NCBI RefSeq assembly: GCF_003435815.1
Contig: NZ_QTUV01000006.1
Location: 1-64,000, forward strand
Length of the DNA: 64,000 nucleotides
Source of the DNA: Dorea sp. AM10-31
GTDB lineage: Bacteria; Bacillota; Clostridia; Lachnospirales; Lachnospiraceae
Direction: 5' to 3'
Below are positions 41,718-50,181 of the stretch, piece by piece (the first letter of the stretch is position 1; each line of letters begins with the position of its first letter). Below the pieces are notes generated by a model. That model saw only the letters and a list, made by a program, of their open reading frames with translations, searched no databases and had not been told where the DNA came from. The position numbers were made by a program, and so were the translations under genes.

Positions 41718-43955
41718 ATGAAAGAAATGTCATGGGAAGCATTTGAAAGGCAGTTTCCTGTACAATTAAATGAACAACAAAAGCAAGCGGTAAAAAGTGT
41801 AGACGGACCGATACTTCTCTTAGCAGTACCAGGATCCGGTAAAACGACCGTACTGGTTACAAGGCTTGGATATATGATTTTCTGTAAAGGAATCGCACCG
41901 GAGAAAATCTTGACAGTGACATACACAGTCGCAGCAACAAAAGATATGTCCAGGAGGTTTGCATCTTATTTTGGAGAAGAATTGGCTGAACGGTTAGAAT
42001 TTCGCACAATCAATGGAATCTGTGCAAAAATTATACAATATTACAGCCGGAGTGTCGGTAAATCTGCATTTGAACTGGTGCAGGATGAAAAAATCATCCT
42101 TCATTTTCTGATAGAAATCTATCAGGAAACAGAACACAGTTACCCGACAGAAAGTGATCTGAAAAATGTGAGGACATTGATTACATACATAAAAAACATG
42201 ATGCTGACAGAAGAAGAAATCCGGCATTTAGAAGAAAAAGAAGAATTAAAACTGTTGGAAATCTATCAGGCATACTGTGTAAAAATGCGGAAAGAAGGTC
42301 TGATGGATTATGACGATCAGATGGTATACGCTTACAATATGCTTCGTAAATTTCCTGATTTACTGGCATATTTTCAGAGACTTTATCCGTATATTTGTGT
42401 GGATGAGGCGCAGGATACATCCAGAATTCAGCATGCAATTATAAAACTTCTTGCATCTGGAACAGAACAGTTATTCATGGTGGGGGATGAAGACCAGAGT
42501 ATCTATGGCTTTCGTGCGGCGTATCCGAAAGCATTGCTTTCGTTTGAAAAAGATCATCCGAGAGCAAAAGTACTCCTGATGGAAGAAAATTTCCGTTCTA
42601 ATGCAAAAATCGTAGAAGCGGCAGACCGGTTTATCCAGGAGAATCAATTCCGACATGAGAAACATATGCGGGCATCAAAAAAAGCAGAAAGAGAGATACG
42701 GGAAATAGCTTTGAAAAGCAGAAGAGCACAATATCAGTATCTGTTAAAAGTAGCAAAACGTTGTGAAATCCAGACAGCTGTTTTGTACCGGGATCATGAA
42801 TGTGCAATTCCGCTTATTGATCTTTTGGAACGGCAGGAAATTCCATATCGGATGCGGAACGCAGAAGTGACTTTCTTCACGAATCGGGTTGTTCTTGATA
42901 TTGTTCATATCATTCAATTTGCTGCAAATCCGAACGATGAAGAACTGTTCCTGCAGATTTATTATAAACTGAGACTATATTTAAGCCGGAAAGAAGCGTT
43001 GGAAATTATAGAAATCAGCCGTGAAAGAGATTTGCCGATTCTCGATGCTGCGCTTTTAAGTCCAAAACTTGACGACTATAAAAAGAGCAATGCAAAAGCA
43101 ATGCGAACACATTTGAAACATCTGTTACAGGAACCGGGTGACAAGGCAGTGAATCGCATTACAAATTATATGGGGTATCAAGATTATTTACAAAGAAACG
43201 AAATAAATGACAGCAAGCTGGAAGTTGTGAAGATTATTGGAAAATTAGAGCCTACGGCAGAGGATCTGATCCAGCGTTTGGATGAATTGAAAGAAATCAT
43301 TCAAACTAAGAAAACATCGGAAGACTGTCCGTTTATTCTTTCTACGATTCATGCAAGTAAAGGATTAGAATATGAAATTGTATATATGTTAGATGTAGTG
43401 GATGGGATCCTGCCGGCACAGATCCCGAGGAGCCTTCATAGTTCAAAGCCTTCCAGAGAAGAAATGGAAACATACGAGGAAGAGAGACGTTTATTTTATG
43501 TAGGAGCAACAAGAGCGAAGCAGGATTTACGGCTTATGACAACGAATCGAAAGAGCAGTTTTTGCGAGGAACTTCTTGGAAAACGGGAGAAGACAACCAC
43601 TCGCTCCGGGAAAAAAGAAAGCGTTTATAGTAGCTTGTCGAACAGCGCAACCGGAAATAGAAAAAACGGAAACAGATCGAATAATAGTAGGGCAGGAAGA
43701 AATGGGGAGCCCACAGGATATAAGAAAGACGGGGTATATCTGACATATGCATCTCATGCAGCCAAAAAAGATTCTGCTACTGGAACGCAGCATAAAATAG
43801 AAAAAATTCATCCTGGCATAACTGTTGTGCATCGGAAATTCGGAACTGGAACCGTGATTACTGTAGATGAAAAGAATGTGCAGATACGGTTCAAGGATAA
43901 GATACGAAAATTAAACCTGGCAGTTGTTACAAGTGGAGGGTGGTTACAGCTATAA
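41718..43955 (+). CDS. UvrD/PcrA-like SF1A DNA helicase
   Basis: 745 aa. Q-motif LNEQQKQAV, Walker A AVPGSGKTTVLVTR near 35, Ia VTYTVAATKDM, Walker B CVDEAQDTS near 228, motif III VGDEDQSIYGFR near 255, motif IV EENFRSN, motif V STIHASKGLEYEIVY and motif VI FYVGATRAKQDLRL near 595. A basic Ser/Asn-rich linker leads to a PcrA-type C-terminal Tudor-like domain (HRKFGTGTVITV). 3'-5' unwinding in repair or plasmid/replication maintenance. Confidence 0.9.
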   Translation: MKEMSWEAFERQFPVQLNEQQKQAVKSVDGPILLLAVPGSGKTTVLVTRLGYMIFCKGIAPEKILTVTYTVAATKDMSRRFASYFGEELAERLEFRTINGICAKIIQYYSRSVGKSAFELVQDEKIILHFLIEIYQETEHSYPTESDLKNVRTLITYIKNMMLTEEEIRHLEEKEELKLLEIYQAYCVKMRKEGLMDYDDQMVYAYNMLRKFPDLLAYFQRLYPYICVDEAQDTSRIQHAIIKLLASGTEQLFMVGDEDQSIYGFRAAYPKALLSFEKDHPRAKVLLMEENFRSNAKIVEAADRFIQENQFRHEKHMRASKKAEREIREIALKSRRAQYQYLLKVAKRCEIQTAVLYRDHECAIPLIDLLERQEIPYRMRNAEVTFFTNRVVLDIVHIIQFAANPNDEELFLQIYYKLRLYLSRKEALEIIEISRERDLPILDAALLSPKLDDYKKSNAKAMRTHLKHLLQEPGDKAVNRITNYMGYQDYLQRNEINDSKLEVVKIIGKLEPTAEDLIQRLDELKEIIQTKKTSEDCPFILSTIHASKGLEYEIVYMLDVVDGILPAQIPRSLHSSKPSREEMETYEEERRLFYVGATRAKQDLRLMTTNRKSSFCEELLGKREKTTTRSGKKESVYSSLSNSATGNRKNGNRSNNSRAGRNGEPTGYKKDGVYLTYASHAAKKDSATGTQHKIEKIHPGITVVHRKFGTGTVITVDEKNVQIRFKDKIRKLNLAVVTSGGWLQL

Positions 43956-43961
43956 CTTCTA

Positions 43962-43995
43962 TATCAGGGGAATAGAGGTAGATAATTCCCTGATA
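43962..43995 (+). terminator. Hairpin after the helicase gene
   Basis: TATCAGGGGAAT pairs with ATTCCCTGATA with one bulged G. No T-tract; moderate candidate. Confidence 0.4.
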
Positions 43996-44108
43996 CGGAA
44001 GTATATTTATAGAGACAAAATCCTTATACTTAGAATCAACAAAAGTAAAAAAGACAAGCATTTCAATTATATTTTCACAAAATGCAATGTCATAAGGAGG
44101 AAAAAACG

Positions 44109-44765
44109 ATGAAAGAGTTTAAAGAGATTGAAACAACAAAGGAAAACGGAGAAACAAAAATGAACATGAAAGAAACAGCGAAAAAAGCAGCGAAAAAAGT
44201 GAAAACAATTTGTATTAGCTTGGTTGTTGGAATTGTCATTGGAGCAGTTGGCGGAATTAATATTTACCATTCAATGACAAAGACAGAAGTTACCAATGAT
44301 TATATTTCTGGAAAACTGGAAGACGTTGGTGAACTCGCAACACAGCAGGTTACCTATTCGTCCACAGAGCAGATGGAAGATGGAAGTATCCCGTTTATTA
44401 ATAAGAAAAGTTTTTTGATGCATTACAGCGCAACTTTGAAAGCCGGAATCCAGATGGATGAGGTGAAAGAAAAGATTACAGACAAAGAAGTAATTGTTAC
44501 GATTCCACATGCAAAAGTGTTAGGAAAACCACAGGTGGATCCGGATTCCATCAAGTTCATGGATGAAAAGAGAGCCATTTTTAACTGGCAGACAAAAGAG
44601 GATGCCAAGAAGGCAATTTCTTTGGCAGAAAAAGATATAGAGAACAATGATGATATAGATACATCCTCACTTCTGGAGAAAGCAGATGACCATGCAAAAG
44701 AACTGATCCATAAGATCCTTGACGGCTCGGTAGGCGGACGTAAGATCGTAGTACAGTTTAAATAG
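44109..44765 (+). CDS. DUF4230 domain membrane-anchored protein
   Basis: 218 aa from ATG 44109 (AAGGAGG at 44094). A Lys/Glu-rich cytoplasmic N-terminus of about 35 residues precedes one membrane helix (ICISLVVGIVIGAVGGINIY), then an extracytoplasmic domain with KAGIQMDEVKEKITDKEVIV, TIPHAKVLGKPQVDPDSIKF, the DUF4230 core. Function unknown. Its 3' end overlaps by 8 bases the convergent candidate selenoprotein gene. Confidence 0.75.
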   Translation: MKEFKEIETTKENGETKMNMKETAKKAAKKVKTICISLVVGIVIGAVGGINIYHSMTKTEVTNDYISGKLEDVGELATQQVTYSSTEQMEDGSIPFINKKSFLMHYSATLKAGIQMDEVKEKITDKEVIVTIPHAKVLGKPQVDPDSIKFMDEKRAIFNWQTKEDAKKAISLAEKDIENNDDIDTSSLLEKADDHAKELIHKILDGSVGGRKIVVQFK

Positions 44766-45072
44766 AGGTCTGATTTTTAATGGTGAGCCCGTCTACTTCA
44801 AAACAAGTAAGCCATGGATAAGTTACATAATTTACAGAAATATCTCCCGTGGCAATAACTCCATCAGAGCGATAATACACATTACCAAGGGGACTTCGCT
44901 CGCAGACATAACCATCTGCCAGTAAGTCCTCTTTTTTCTTATCAGTAAATCCTACTGATATCTCCAGACGCGGAGGCGCACATCAACTGGTAATCTTTTC
45001 TATCGAGAGAAGAATATCTTTGTGATTATATTTCTGCATATAAGCGATAGCTTCTGGATTGAGATGAACCAT
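44758..45072 (-). CDS. Candidate selenoprotein with Sec-Cys motif (single in-frame TGA)
   Basis: Reading from ATG 45072 (AGGAGGG 8 bases upstream) the frame runs 104 codons to TAA at 44758 with only one stop, TGA at 44985-44983 (codon 30). The flanks are KDILLSIEKITS-TGA-CAPPRLEISVGF, so TGA sits next to a Cys. Both sides are clearly coding and in one frame. From memory this resembles the family named for a CC/Se motif, in which one Cys of a Cys-Cys pair may be selenocysteine. A small stem-loop (CTCC/GGAG, loop GCGTCT) starts about 8 bases after the TGA and is a weak SECIS candidate. The alternative is a Cys-to-stop mutation in a normal gene. Redox role inferred. Confidence 0.6.
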
Positions 45073-45114
45073 ATCGTGTGCCCTCCTGTCTGAGTTTATG
45101 TTTATTAATATCCA

Positions 45115-45537
45115 TTATAAACGTTCAGAATTATCGTGCAAGTGGATATATTCAGCAACAGAACGGTCGAATGTTTTAATGTGATGGAATAACCAGTCTA
45201 CAACGTTACGTTTTACCTGTTCAATAAATTGCTCATTCGGACCTTCATTTTCATTGAGAAAATCATACAGCTCCTGAATAGATTTCTTGAACTCTTCATG
45301 TTTTGCATGATGATTTGCTAGCTCAGGATATGCAACTTTTTCCTGAAGAGTCTCTTCCTCTTTAAAATGAAAATCTGTATATGCGTCAAGATAATCGAGC
45401 ATTTTAATTGCTTTTATTTTCCCGTCGCCGGATTCACAGGCAGTCACAAACTGCTGGATACGATCAATCAGTTCCTGGTGCTGTGTGTCAATGGTTTCAT
45501 TTCCTGTAATTAAATTATTATCAAAAGTAATTGTCAT
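45115..45537 (-). CDS. Bacteriohemerythrin
   Basis: 140 aa from ATG 45537 (CGGAGG upstream). Di-iron ligands of the hemerythrin fold: His in DTQHQELIDR near 21, HFKEEETL near 57-61, HHAKHEEF near 74-78 and HIKTFDRSVAEY near 115-120. Binds O2, or senses or stores it, in anaerobes. Divergent from the Crp/Fnr regulator gene, and 43 bases before the candidate selenoprotein gene in the same direction, possibly one transcript. Confidence 0.9.
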   Translation of the reverse strand: MTITFDNNLITGNETIDTQHQELIDRIQQFVTACESGDGKIKAIKMLDYLDAYTDFHFKEEETLQEKVAYPELANHHAKHEEFKKSIQELYDFLNENEGPNEQFIEQVKRNVVDWLFHHIKTFDRSVAEYIHLHDNSERL

Positions 45538-45559
45538 AATAAAAACCTCCGTATTTTCG

Positions 45560-45588
45560 TTGAAAGACTCATATATCTGCCCTATAAT
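45560..45588 (+). promoter_or_regulatory. Promoter of the Crp/Fnr-type gene
   Basis: TTGAAA (45560-45565), 17-base spacer, TATAAT (45583-45588). Confidence 0.6.
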
Positions 45589-45655
45589 AGCTATTAACAA
45601 AGATCCGGGTTCATATCCTTAATTGCCGGGCATATCAGAGAGAAGGGCAAAATAT

Positions 45656-46324
45656 ATGAAATTAGAACAGTTGCAGATATTTCATAACCTGACAGAAGAT
45701 GAGATGCAGAAAAGCTTGGTCTGTTCTCAGGCTGTCGTACAGAAATATCAAAAAAATGAATATATATTCAGGCAGGGTGACCGCCCTGAAAAACTATATT
45801 TTCTATTAAATGGAGATGTGGAAGTGGGGAGTATCAATTTGAACGGGAAAATTACAAGAATCAACCAGGTGTCTGAAGGAGAAGACTTCGGCGAAATTGA
45901 ATTGTTTCTCCATCAATCGGCTTATTCGGGCTATGCAAAGGCTAAGAATGCTGTAAAAGTACTGGAAGTATCGAAAAATTTCTTTGGAGGCAGATGCGGA
46001 AATAATTGTGTACATCATAGCAAAGTTGTTTTCAATATGCTTCAGGTCTTTGCAGAAAAAGCCGATAAAAATAATCATCAAATTGAAGTACTGACCAGTG
46101 GAAATCTCCGTCAGCGAGTTGCTACATATCTTCTGGAAAACTGCAATGCAGATAATCAAGTGAATTTGCAAATGAATCGTGAAGATCTTGCATCTTATCT
46201 TAATACAACCAGACCATCGTTATCGCGGATGCTTCTTAACCTTCAGGAAGAAGGAACGATCCGTCTGGCAGGTAGAAAGACAATTGAGGTTTTGGATCAT
46301 GCGTCTTTGCAGTTAGAAGAATAG
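45656..46324 (+). CDS. Crp/Fnr family transcriptional regulator
   Basis: 222 aa from ATG 45656 (GAGAAGGG upstream). Cyclic-nucleotide-type beta roll (about 10-120: NEYIFRQGDRPEKLYFLLNG, VSEGEDFGEIELF), then a winged helix with LASYLNTTRPSLSRMLLNLQ. Two Cys in FFGGRCGNNCVHH could matter for redox sensing. Located between hemerythrin and rubredoxin genes, so a role in oxygen or nitrosative stress control is likely. Confidence 0.85.
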   Translation: MKLEQLQIFHNLTEDEMQKSLVCSQAVVQKYQKNEYIFRQGDRPEKLYFLLNGDVEVGSINLNGKITRINQVSEGEDFGEIELFLHQSAYSGYAKAKNAVKVLEVSKNFFGGRCGNNCVHHSKVVFNMLQVFAEKADKNNHQIEVLTSGNLRQRVATYLLENCNADNQVNLQMNREDLASYLNTTRPSLSRMLLNLQEEGTIRLAGRKTIEVLDHASLQLEE

Positions 46325-46370
46325 CGCAATTTTTTTCACTAAATCGAAATCGTTTTGCCCGGAAGAAGCA

Positions 46371-46535
46371 TTAAGCTTCTTCTGGAACAAATACCTCTTT
46401 TCCCATTCCACAAATCGGACATACCCAGTCGTCCGGCAGGTCTTCAAAAGGAGTTCCCGGTGCAACACCATTATCTGGATCTCCAACAGCTGGATCATAT
46501 TCATAGCCACATGGTTCACATACATATTTTTTCAT
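46371..46535 (-). CDS. Rubredoxin
   Basis: 54 aa. [20 protein letters not shown] and [15 protein letters not shown] hold the two Cys-x2-Cys-Gly pairs binding one Fe. AAGGAG precedes ATG 46535. Small electron carrier, here convergent with the Crp/Fnr gene; GAAGAAGC/GCTTCTTC around the stop can act as terminator. Confidence 0.95.
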   Translation of the reverse strand: MKKYVCEPCGYEYDPAVGDPDNGVAPGTPFEDLPDDWVCPICGMGKEVFVPEEA

Positions 46536-46723
46536 AATTAAAATCTCCTTTTCTTTTTATTCATAAGTTAATGTGTTGTTTCTTAACTTTTGATAGTAGT
46601 ATAACGAAGAATGAAGAAAATAGATGTAACAAATGTTACGAAAAGGAAAATATTGTAAAAAGTTTAAAAATATCCTTTAAATATCTTAAATATCTTTAAA
46701 AATATCCGTTTGAGGACTTTTTA

Positions 46724-46751
46724 TTGGACAGCTATGGAAATAGAGTATAAC
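46724..46751 (+). promoter_or_regulatory. Promoter of the GFFGG-repeat gene
   Basis: TTGGAC (46724-46729), 16-base spacer, TATAAC (46746-46751). Just upstream (46668-46708) AAATATC-type units repeat several times, perhaps an UP element. Confidence 0.45.
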
Positions 46752-46805
46752 CAGTGAGAAACAGATAGGGAAAACCAATACTTATTTTGGAAGGAGAACA
46801 AGATT

Positions 46806-47120
46806 ATGAGAAAAGAAGGACATAGCAGCAGAGGATTTTTTGGAAATATTAATCATTACGATGCCAGCGGACGTAAAATCGGAGAGAGCCGGAGAAATTT
46901 CTGGGGCGGCATGACGAACTACGATGCCAACGGACACAAAATCGGAGAAAGCAGAAGAGGCTTCTTTGGCGGTGTAAATCATTATGATAACAGCGGGCAT
47001 AAGACAGGACATAGCAGTCCGGGATTTTTCAGCGGTGTGAATCATTATGATAACAGCGGGCATAAGACAGGACATAGCAGTCCGGGATTTTTCGGTGGCT
47101 GGAATCACTATGATGATTAA
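46806..47120 (+). CDS. Tandem-repeat protein with GFFGG-NHYD units, unknown function
   Basis: 104 aa made almost wholly of five about 21-residue units of the type GHSSPGFFGGVNHYDNSGHK. The last two complete units are identical at the DNA level over about 60 bases. No signal peptide or membrane segment. Rich in His, Gly, Asp, Asn; could bind metal or form a repeat structure. AAGGAG precedes ATG 46806. Not a family I can name with certainty. Confidence 0.7.
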   Translation: MRKEGHSSRGFFGNINHYDASGRKIGESRRNFWGGMTNYDANGHKIGESRRGFFGGVNHYDNSGHKTGHSSPGFFSGVNHYDNSGHKTGHSSPGFFGGWNHYDD

Positions 47121-47151
47121 CCGGGATTCGGGAAGAGGGCAGAAGCTATGA

Positions 47152-47541
47152 ATGAAGACAATTTTTACCGATGATCAGATTCATGACAGACTTGTCGGAA
47201 AGTATGATGAACTGTTTGAAAATTGTGTAATAAAAGAGAGACCAAGAGCAGATTATGAGTGGCCTGATACAAATGAAGAAAGGAGTTTGCCGATGAAAAA
47301 GAAGTGTGAAGTGAAGATAGATACGCCCTATGATAGAAGAGAAAATGACTGGCTCGCATTTGCCAGACAACAGGCAGAATTTTATCAATATGCCAAGCAG
47401 TATATTGCAAATCTGCAAATAAGAACAGAAGAGATTGACCAGGAGATTGAAGAGATTGAGGATATTTTACAGGTTACGGAGGGAGAGCAGAATGATGCCG
47501 AATGTGAGACTATACTGACAGAAGAGCCGATGGTGGGGTAA
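47152..47541 (+). CDS. Hypothetical acidic protein
   Basis: 129 aa, charged throughout. The first 60 residues have no clear motif; residues 65-110 (NDWLAFARQQAEFYQYAKQY then EEIDQEIEEIEDILQ) look like a helical coiled coil. Followed 7 bases later by the AAA ATPase gene, so the two are probably coexpressed. RBS weak (AGAGGG...). Confidence 0.5.
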   Translation: MKTIFTDDQIHDRLVGKYDELFENCVIKERPRADYEWPDTNEERSLPMKKKCEVKIDTPYDRRENDWLAFARQQAEFYQYAKQYIANLQIRTEEIDQEIEEIEDILQVTEGEQNDAECETILTEEPMVG

Positions 47542-47548
47542 AAGAAAA

Positions 47549-48364
47549 ATGATTTATTTAAGCAGTTTTAAATTAAGCGACAGGAAGATAAAGAATCCCA
47601 ATATTTATCCATATTCTGTATTCCGAGATAAATACACAGAGCCATTTGTATTTGCACCAATTACGATTTTATATGGAAATAATGGATCTGGGAAATCTAC
47701 GATATTGAATCTTATAGCGGATAAGCTAGAGATAAAAGGCAGGGAGCGGGCAACAAGCAATTCTTTTGGAATAACAGATTATGTGGAACAATTTATAGAA
47801 GAATGTGGCATTGCATATGGAGAAGATGAGGATGGAGAGCCGTACTACAAGGTTCCGGATACCAGCCGTTATATAAAAAGTGAAGACGTCCTTTATGAAA
47901 TTAAAAAGATTCAGCAAAGGAAGGTCTTAGGCGAGGGAATGGTTTATGACATGGTGCGGGAAGGCTGGAAGAAGCAGGAAGCGGAGAAGTTCCTGGCTTC
48001 AAAAGATGGCTATATGCAGAAACAATATATTGAATTTGCACAGGAAAAATATTCCAATGGTGAGACATCCATGCAATACTTTGATGCATATCTCCAGCCG
48101 GACGCCTTATATTTGTTGGATGAGCCGGAAGTGTCACTGTCGCCTGCCAATCAGGTGAAGCTCGCAGAAGAGATTAATAAGTTAGCCAGATTGCTTGGAT
48201 GTCAGTTTATTATAGCAACACATTCACCTTTTATGCTGGGAACACTGCAGGCGAAGATCTATAATATTGATTTGAAGGAATACGAAGTTGTAAAGTGGAG
48301 CAAGTTGGAAAATATCCGATATTTTTACGATTTCTTTAAGAAGCATGAAGGGGAATTTGAGTAA
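47549..48364 (+). CDS. AAA family ATPase (COG3910-like, SMC/ABC-type)
   Basis: 271 aa. Walker A LYGNNGSGKSTI near 45, a helical insertion, then Walker B YLLDEPEVSLSP near 190 and the switch His in FIIATHSPFML near 224. Predicted soluble ATPase of the overcoming-lysogenization-defect-like type without a nuclease domain. It neighbours a DUF1016 nuclease relic and a broken Xre gene, hinting at an old defence or toxin locus. Confidence 0.8.
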   Translation: MIYLSSFKLSDRKIKNPNIYPYSVFRDKYTEPFVFAPITILYGNNGSGKSTILNLIADKLEIKGRERATSNSFGITDYVEQFIEECGIAYGEDEDGEPYYKVPDTSRYIKSEDVLYEIKKIQQRKVLGEGMVYDMVREGWKKQEAEKFLASKDGYMQKQYIEFAQEKYSNGETSMQYFDAYLQPDALYLLDEPEVSLSPANQVKLAEEINKLARLLGCQFIIATHSPFMLGTLQAKIYNIDLKEYEVVKWSKLENIRYFYDFFKKHEGEFE

Positions 48365-48400
48365 ACGATAAGTTCATATCTAGGGATGGGAGATCAATAA

Positions 48401-49315
48401 GCAGGAGGGAAAATAATTGTTGAGCATGAACAAAAAAATAATGATCGGGCTGATTATGGAAAACAGACCTTAAAGCAACTTTCTAAAGAGGTAACGAAAG
48501 AATTTGGAAAAGGTTTTTCTGTATCGAATCTTCAAATTATGCGACGCTTTTATCAAAGTTATGAAATTCAACGGACAGTGTCTGTTAAATTGTCATGGTC
48601 GCATTATTGCGAGTTACTGACGATTTCAGATTCGGACAAAAGAAGCTTTTATGAAAAAGAAGCTATTAATTCCGGGTGGTCTACACGTGAATTAAAGCGA
48701 CAGATTTCTACTTCGCTCTATGAACGATTATTACTGTCAGAGGGAAAAACGAATAAGGAAACCGTTCTTGCGCTTGCAGAAAAGGGAATTGAGATGTCCA
48801 CTCCGTTAGATATTATCAAAGACCCTTACGTATTTGAATTTCTGGGCGTACCAGAAAATAAGCCCATGCTAGAAAGTGATCTTGAAAAAGCGCTTGTCGC
48901 ACAGATAGAGAAATTTCTTCTGGAATTAGGACGAGGTTTTATGTTTGTGGGAACGCAACAGCGTATTACATTGAACAATACTCATTATTATGCGGATATG
49001 GTTTTTTATAATAAAATTCTTCGTGCGTATGTACTGATCGAATTAAAGACAACTAAGCTTACACCGGAAGCGGCAGGACAGCTTAATATGTATCTGAATT
49101 ATTATGCTGCAGAAGTGAATGATGAACATGATAACCCACCAATTGGTATTATCCTTTGTACGGACAAAGACAGTATAGCGGCTGAATATGCACTTGGTGG
49201 TTTATCTAACAATATTTTTGCTTCGCGCTATGTTTCTTATATCCCAAATAAAGAGCAGCTAATTGCACAGGTGGAAGCTGTTTTGAATGAATGGCATAAA
49301 CAGAAAAAAGAATAA
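48401..49315 (+). pseudogene. DUF1016/YhcG-type PD-(D/E)xK nuclease family, N-terminally truncated
   Basis: In-frame coding from 48401 reads IVEHEQKNNDRADYGKQTLK, FGKGFSVSNLQIMRRFYQ, the DUF1016 N-domain, but no start codon precedes it; a stop lies at 48398. About 40 N-terminal residues are gone. The C-terminal nuclease core is complete: TLNNTHYYADMVFYN with Asp and LIELKTTKL with Glu-x-Lys. A shorter product from ATG 48539 (258 aa) remains possible. Confidence 0.7.
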
Positions 49316-49501
49316 CAGCAGAAGAAACAAGCAGGGGCTGTCGCAATTATTATCAATCAAGTGAAATATATATAAAATTCTATATAATACTTTCAATATG
49401 CAACCATTAGTTGCTAGAAATGTTCTCTCTGGTTGGTGGAATAATCAGCTCATATTTTATAAGATATTCTTATCAAAGATAAATATACGGAGGGACATGT
49501 T

Positions 49502-49982
49502 ATGAAATTAGGTCAAAATATCGCAATATACAGAAAGGAAGCAGGGCTTACACAGGAACAGCTTGCGGAAAAGTGTGAGGTTTCGCGACAGGCAGTAACG
49601 AAATGGGAAAAAAGAAGAAGCAAAATTAAATCATGCATATTACCGCTTTATTTATATGGCAATAATGATTTTATGGGGCGCAGATAAAGATGAAAAATTG
49701 AAAGAATCGGAGCGTGTGTTGGCTTTAAAAGCTTTGTACGAAGTTGTAGAAACGGAATTCATAAATGAACAAGGAAAAATATACGAGAAATATCTTGTGA
49801 AAAACACAACGGAAGAGGAAAGGAAAAATTACATCAGAATGCCAAATAGAATTATTACTCCAAAAGAGGAGTGGAATCCTTTTGACGATTACATAGAAGG
49901 AAAATGTGAAGTTACTGTGGGACTTCAGGAAATAGAAGAACGGCTTGAAAAGGAATTGAATGCACTGCAACCAGGAGAATAA
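49502..49982 (+). pseudogene. Xre-type helix-turn-helix gene, frameshifted
   Basis: CGGAGGG precedes ATG 49502 and the frame opens with a normal HTH (MKLGQNIAIYRKEAGLTQEQ, EKCEVSRQAVTKWE). After about 49615 coding continues in another frame: EEAKLNHAYYRFIYMAIMIL, then ADKDEKLKESERVLALKALY to 49982. So an indel, or a larger deletion, joined an Xre N-domain to an unknown helical C-domain. The downstream frame may still be made from ATG 49656. Confidence 0.55.
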
Positions 49983-50008
49983 AAGAATATATACATACCA
50001 CCATTGAA

Positions 50009-50035
50009 GAAATCCTCGTCATTGACGGGGATTTC
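50009..50035. repeat. 12-bp hairpin before the dehydratase genes
   Basis: GAAATCCTCGTC pairs with GACGGGGATTTC (one G-T) around ATT. No T-tract, so it is more likely an mRNA stability or processing element, or the end of an upstream transcript. Confidence 0.45.
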
Positions 50036-50181
50036 GCCATGTTTACACAGCTCATTCTTGCAGTGAAAAAAAGAAGAGAGTATAATTGTATGGCATATCT
50101 GAAGCAAAGTCATATTTACACTATGAAATACGCATCAAGATAAAAGATTGATAACCATACAATGAAAGGAAAGGTTTTATA

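Noticed and set aside
46782..47108. Minus-strand frame with repeats opposite the GFFGG protein
   Set aside because: Mirror of the plus-strand repeats; no RBS, starts after the real gene end.
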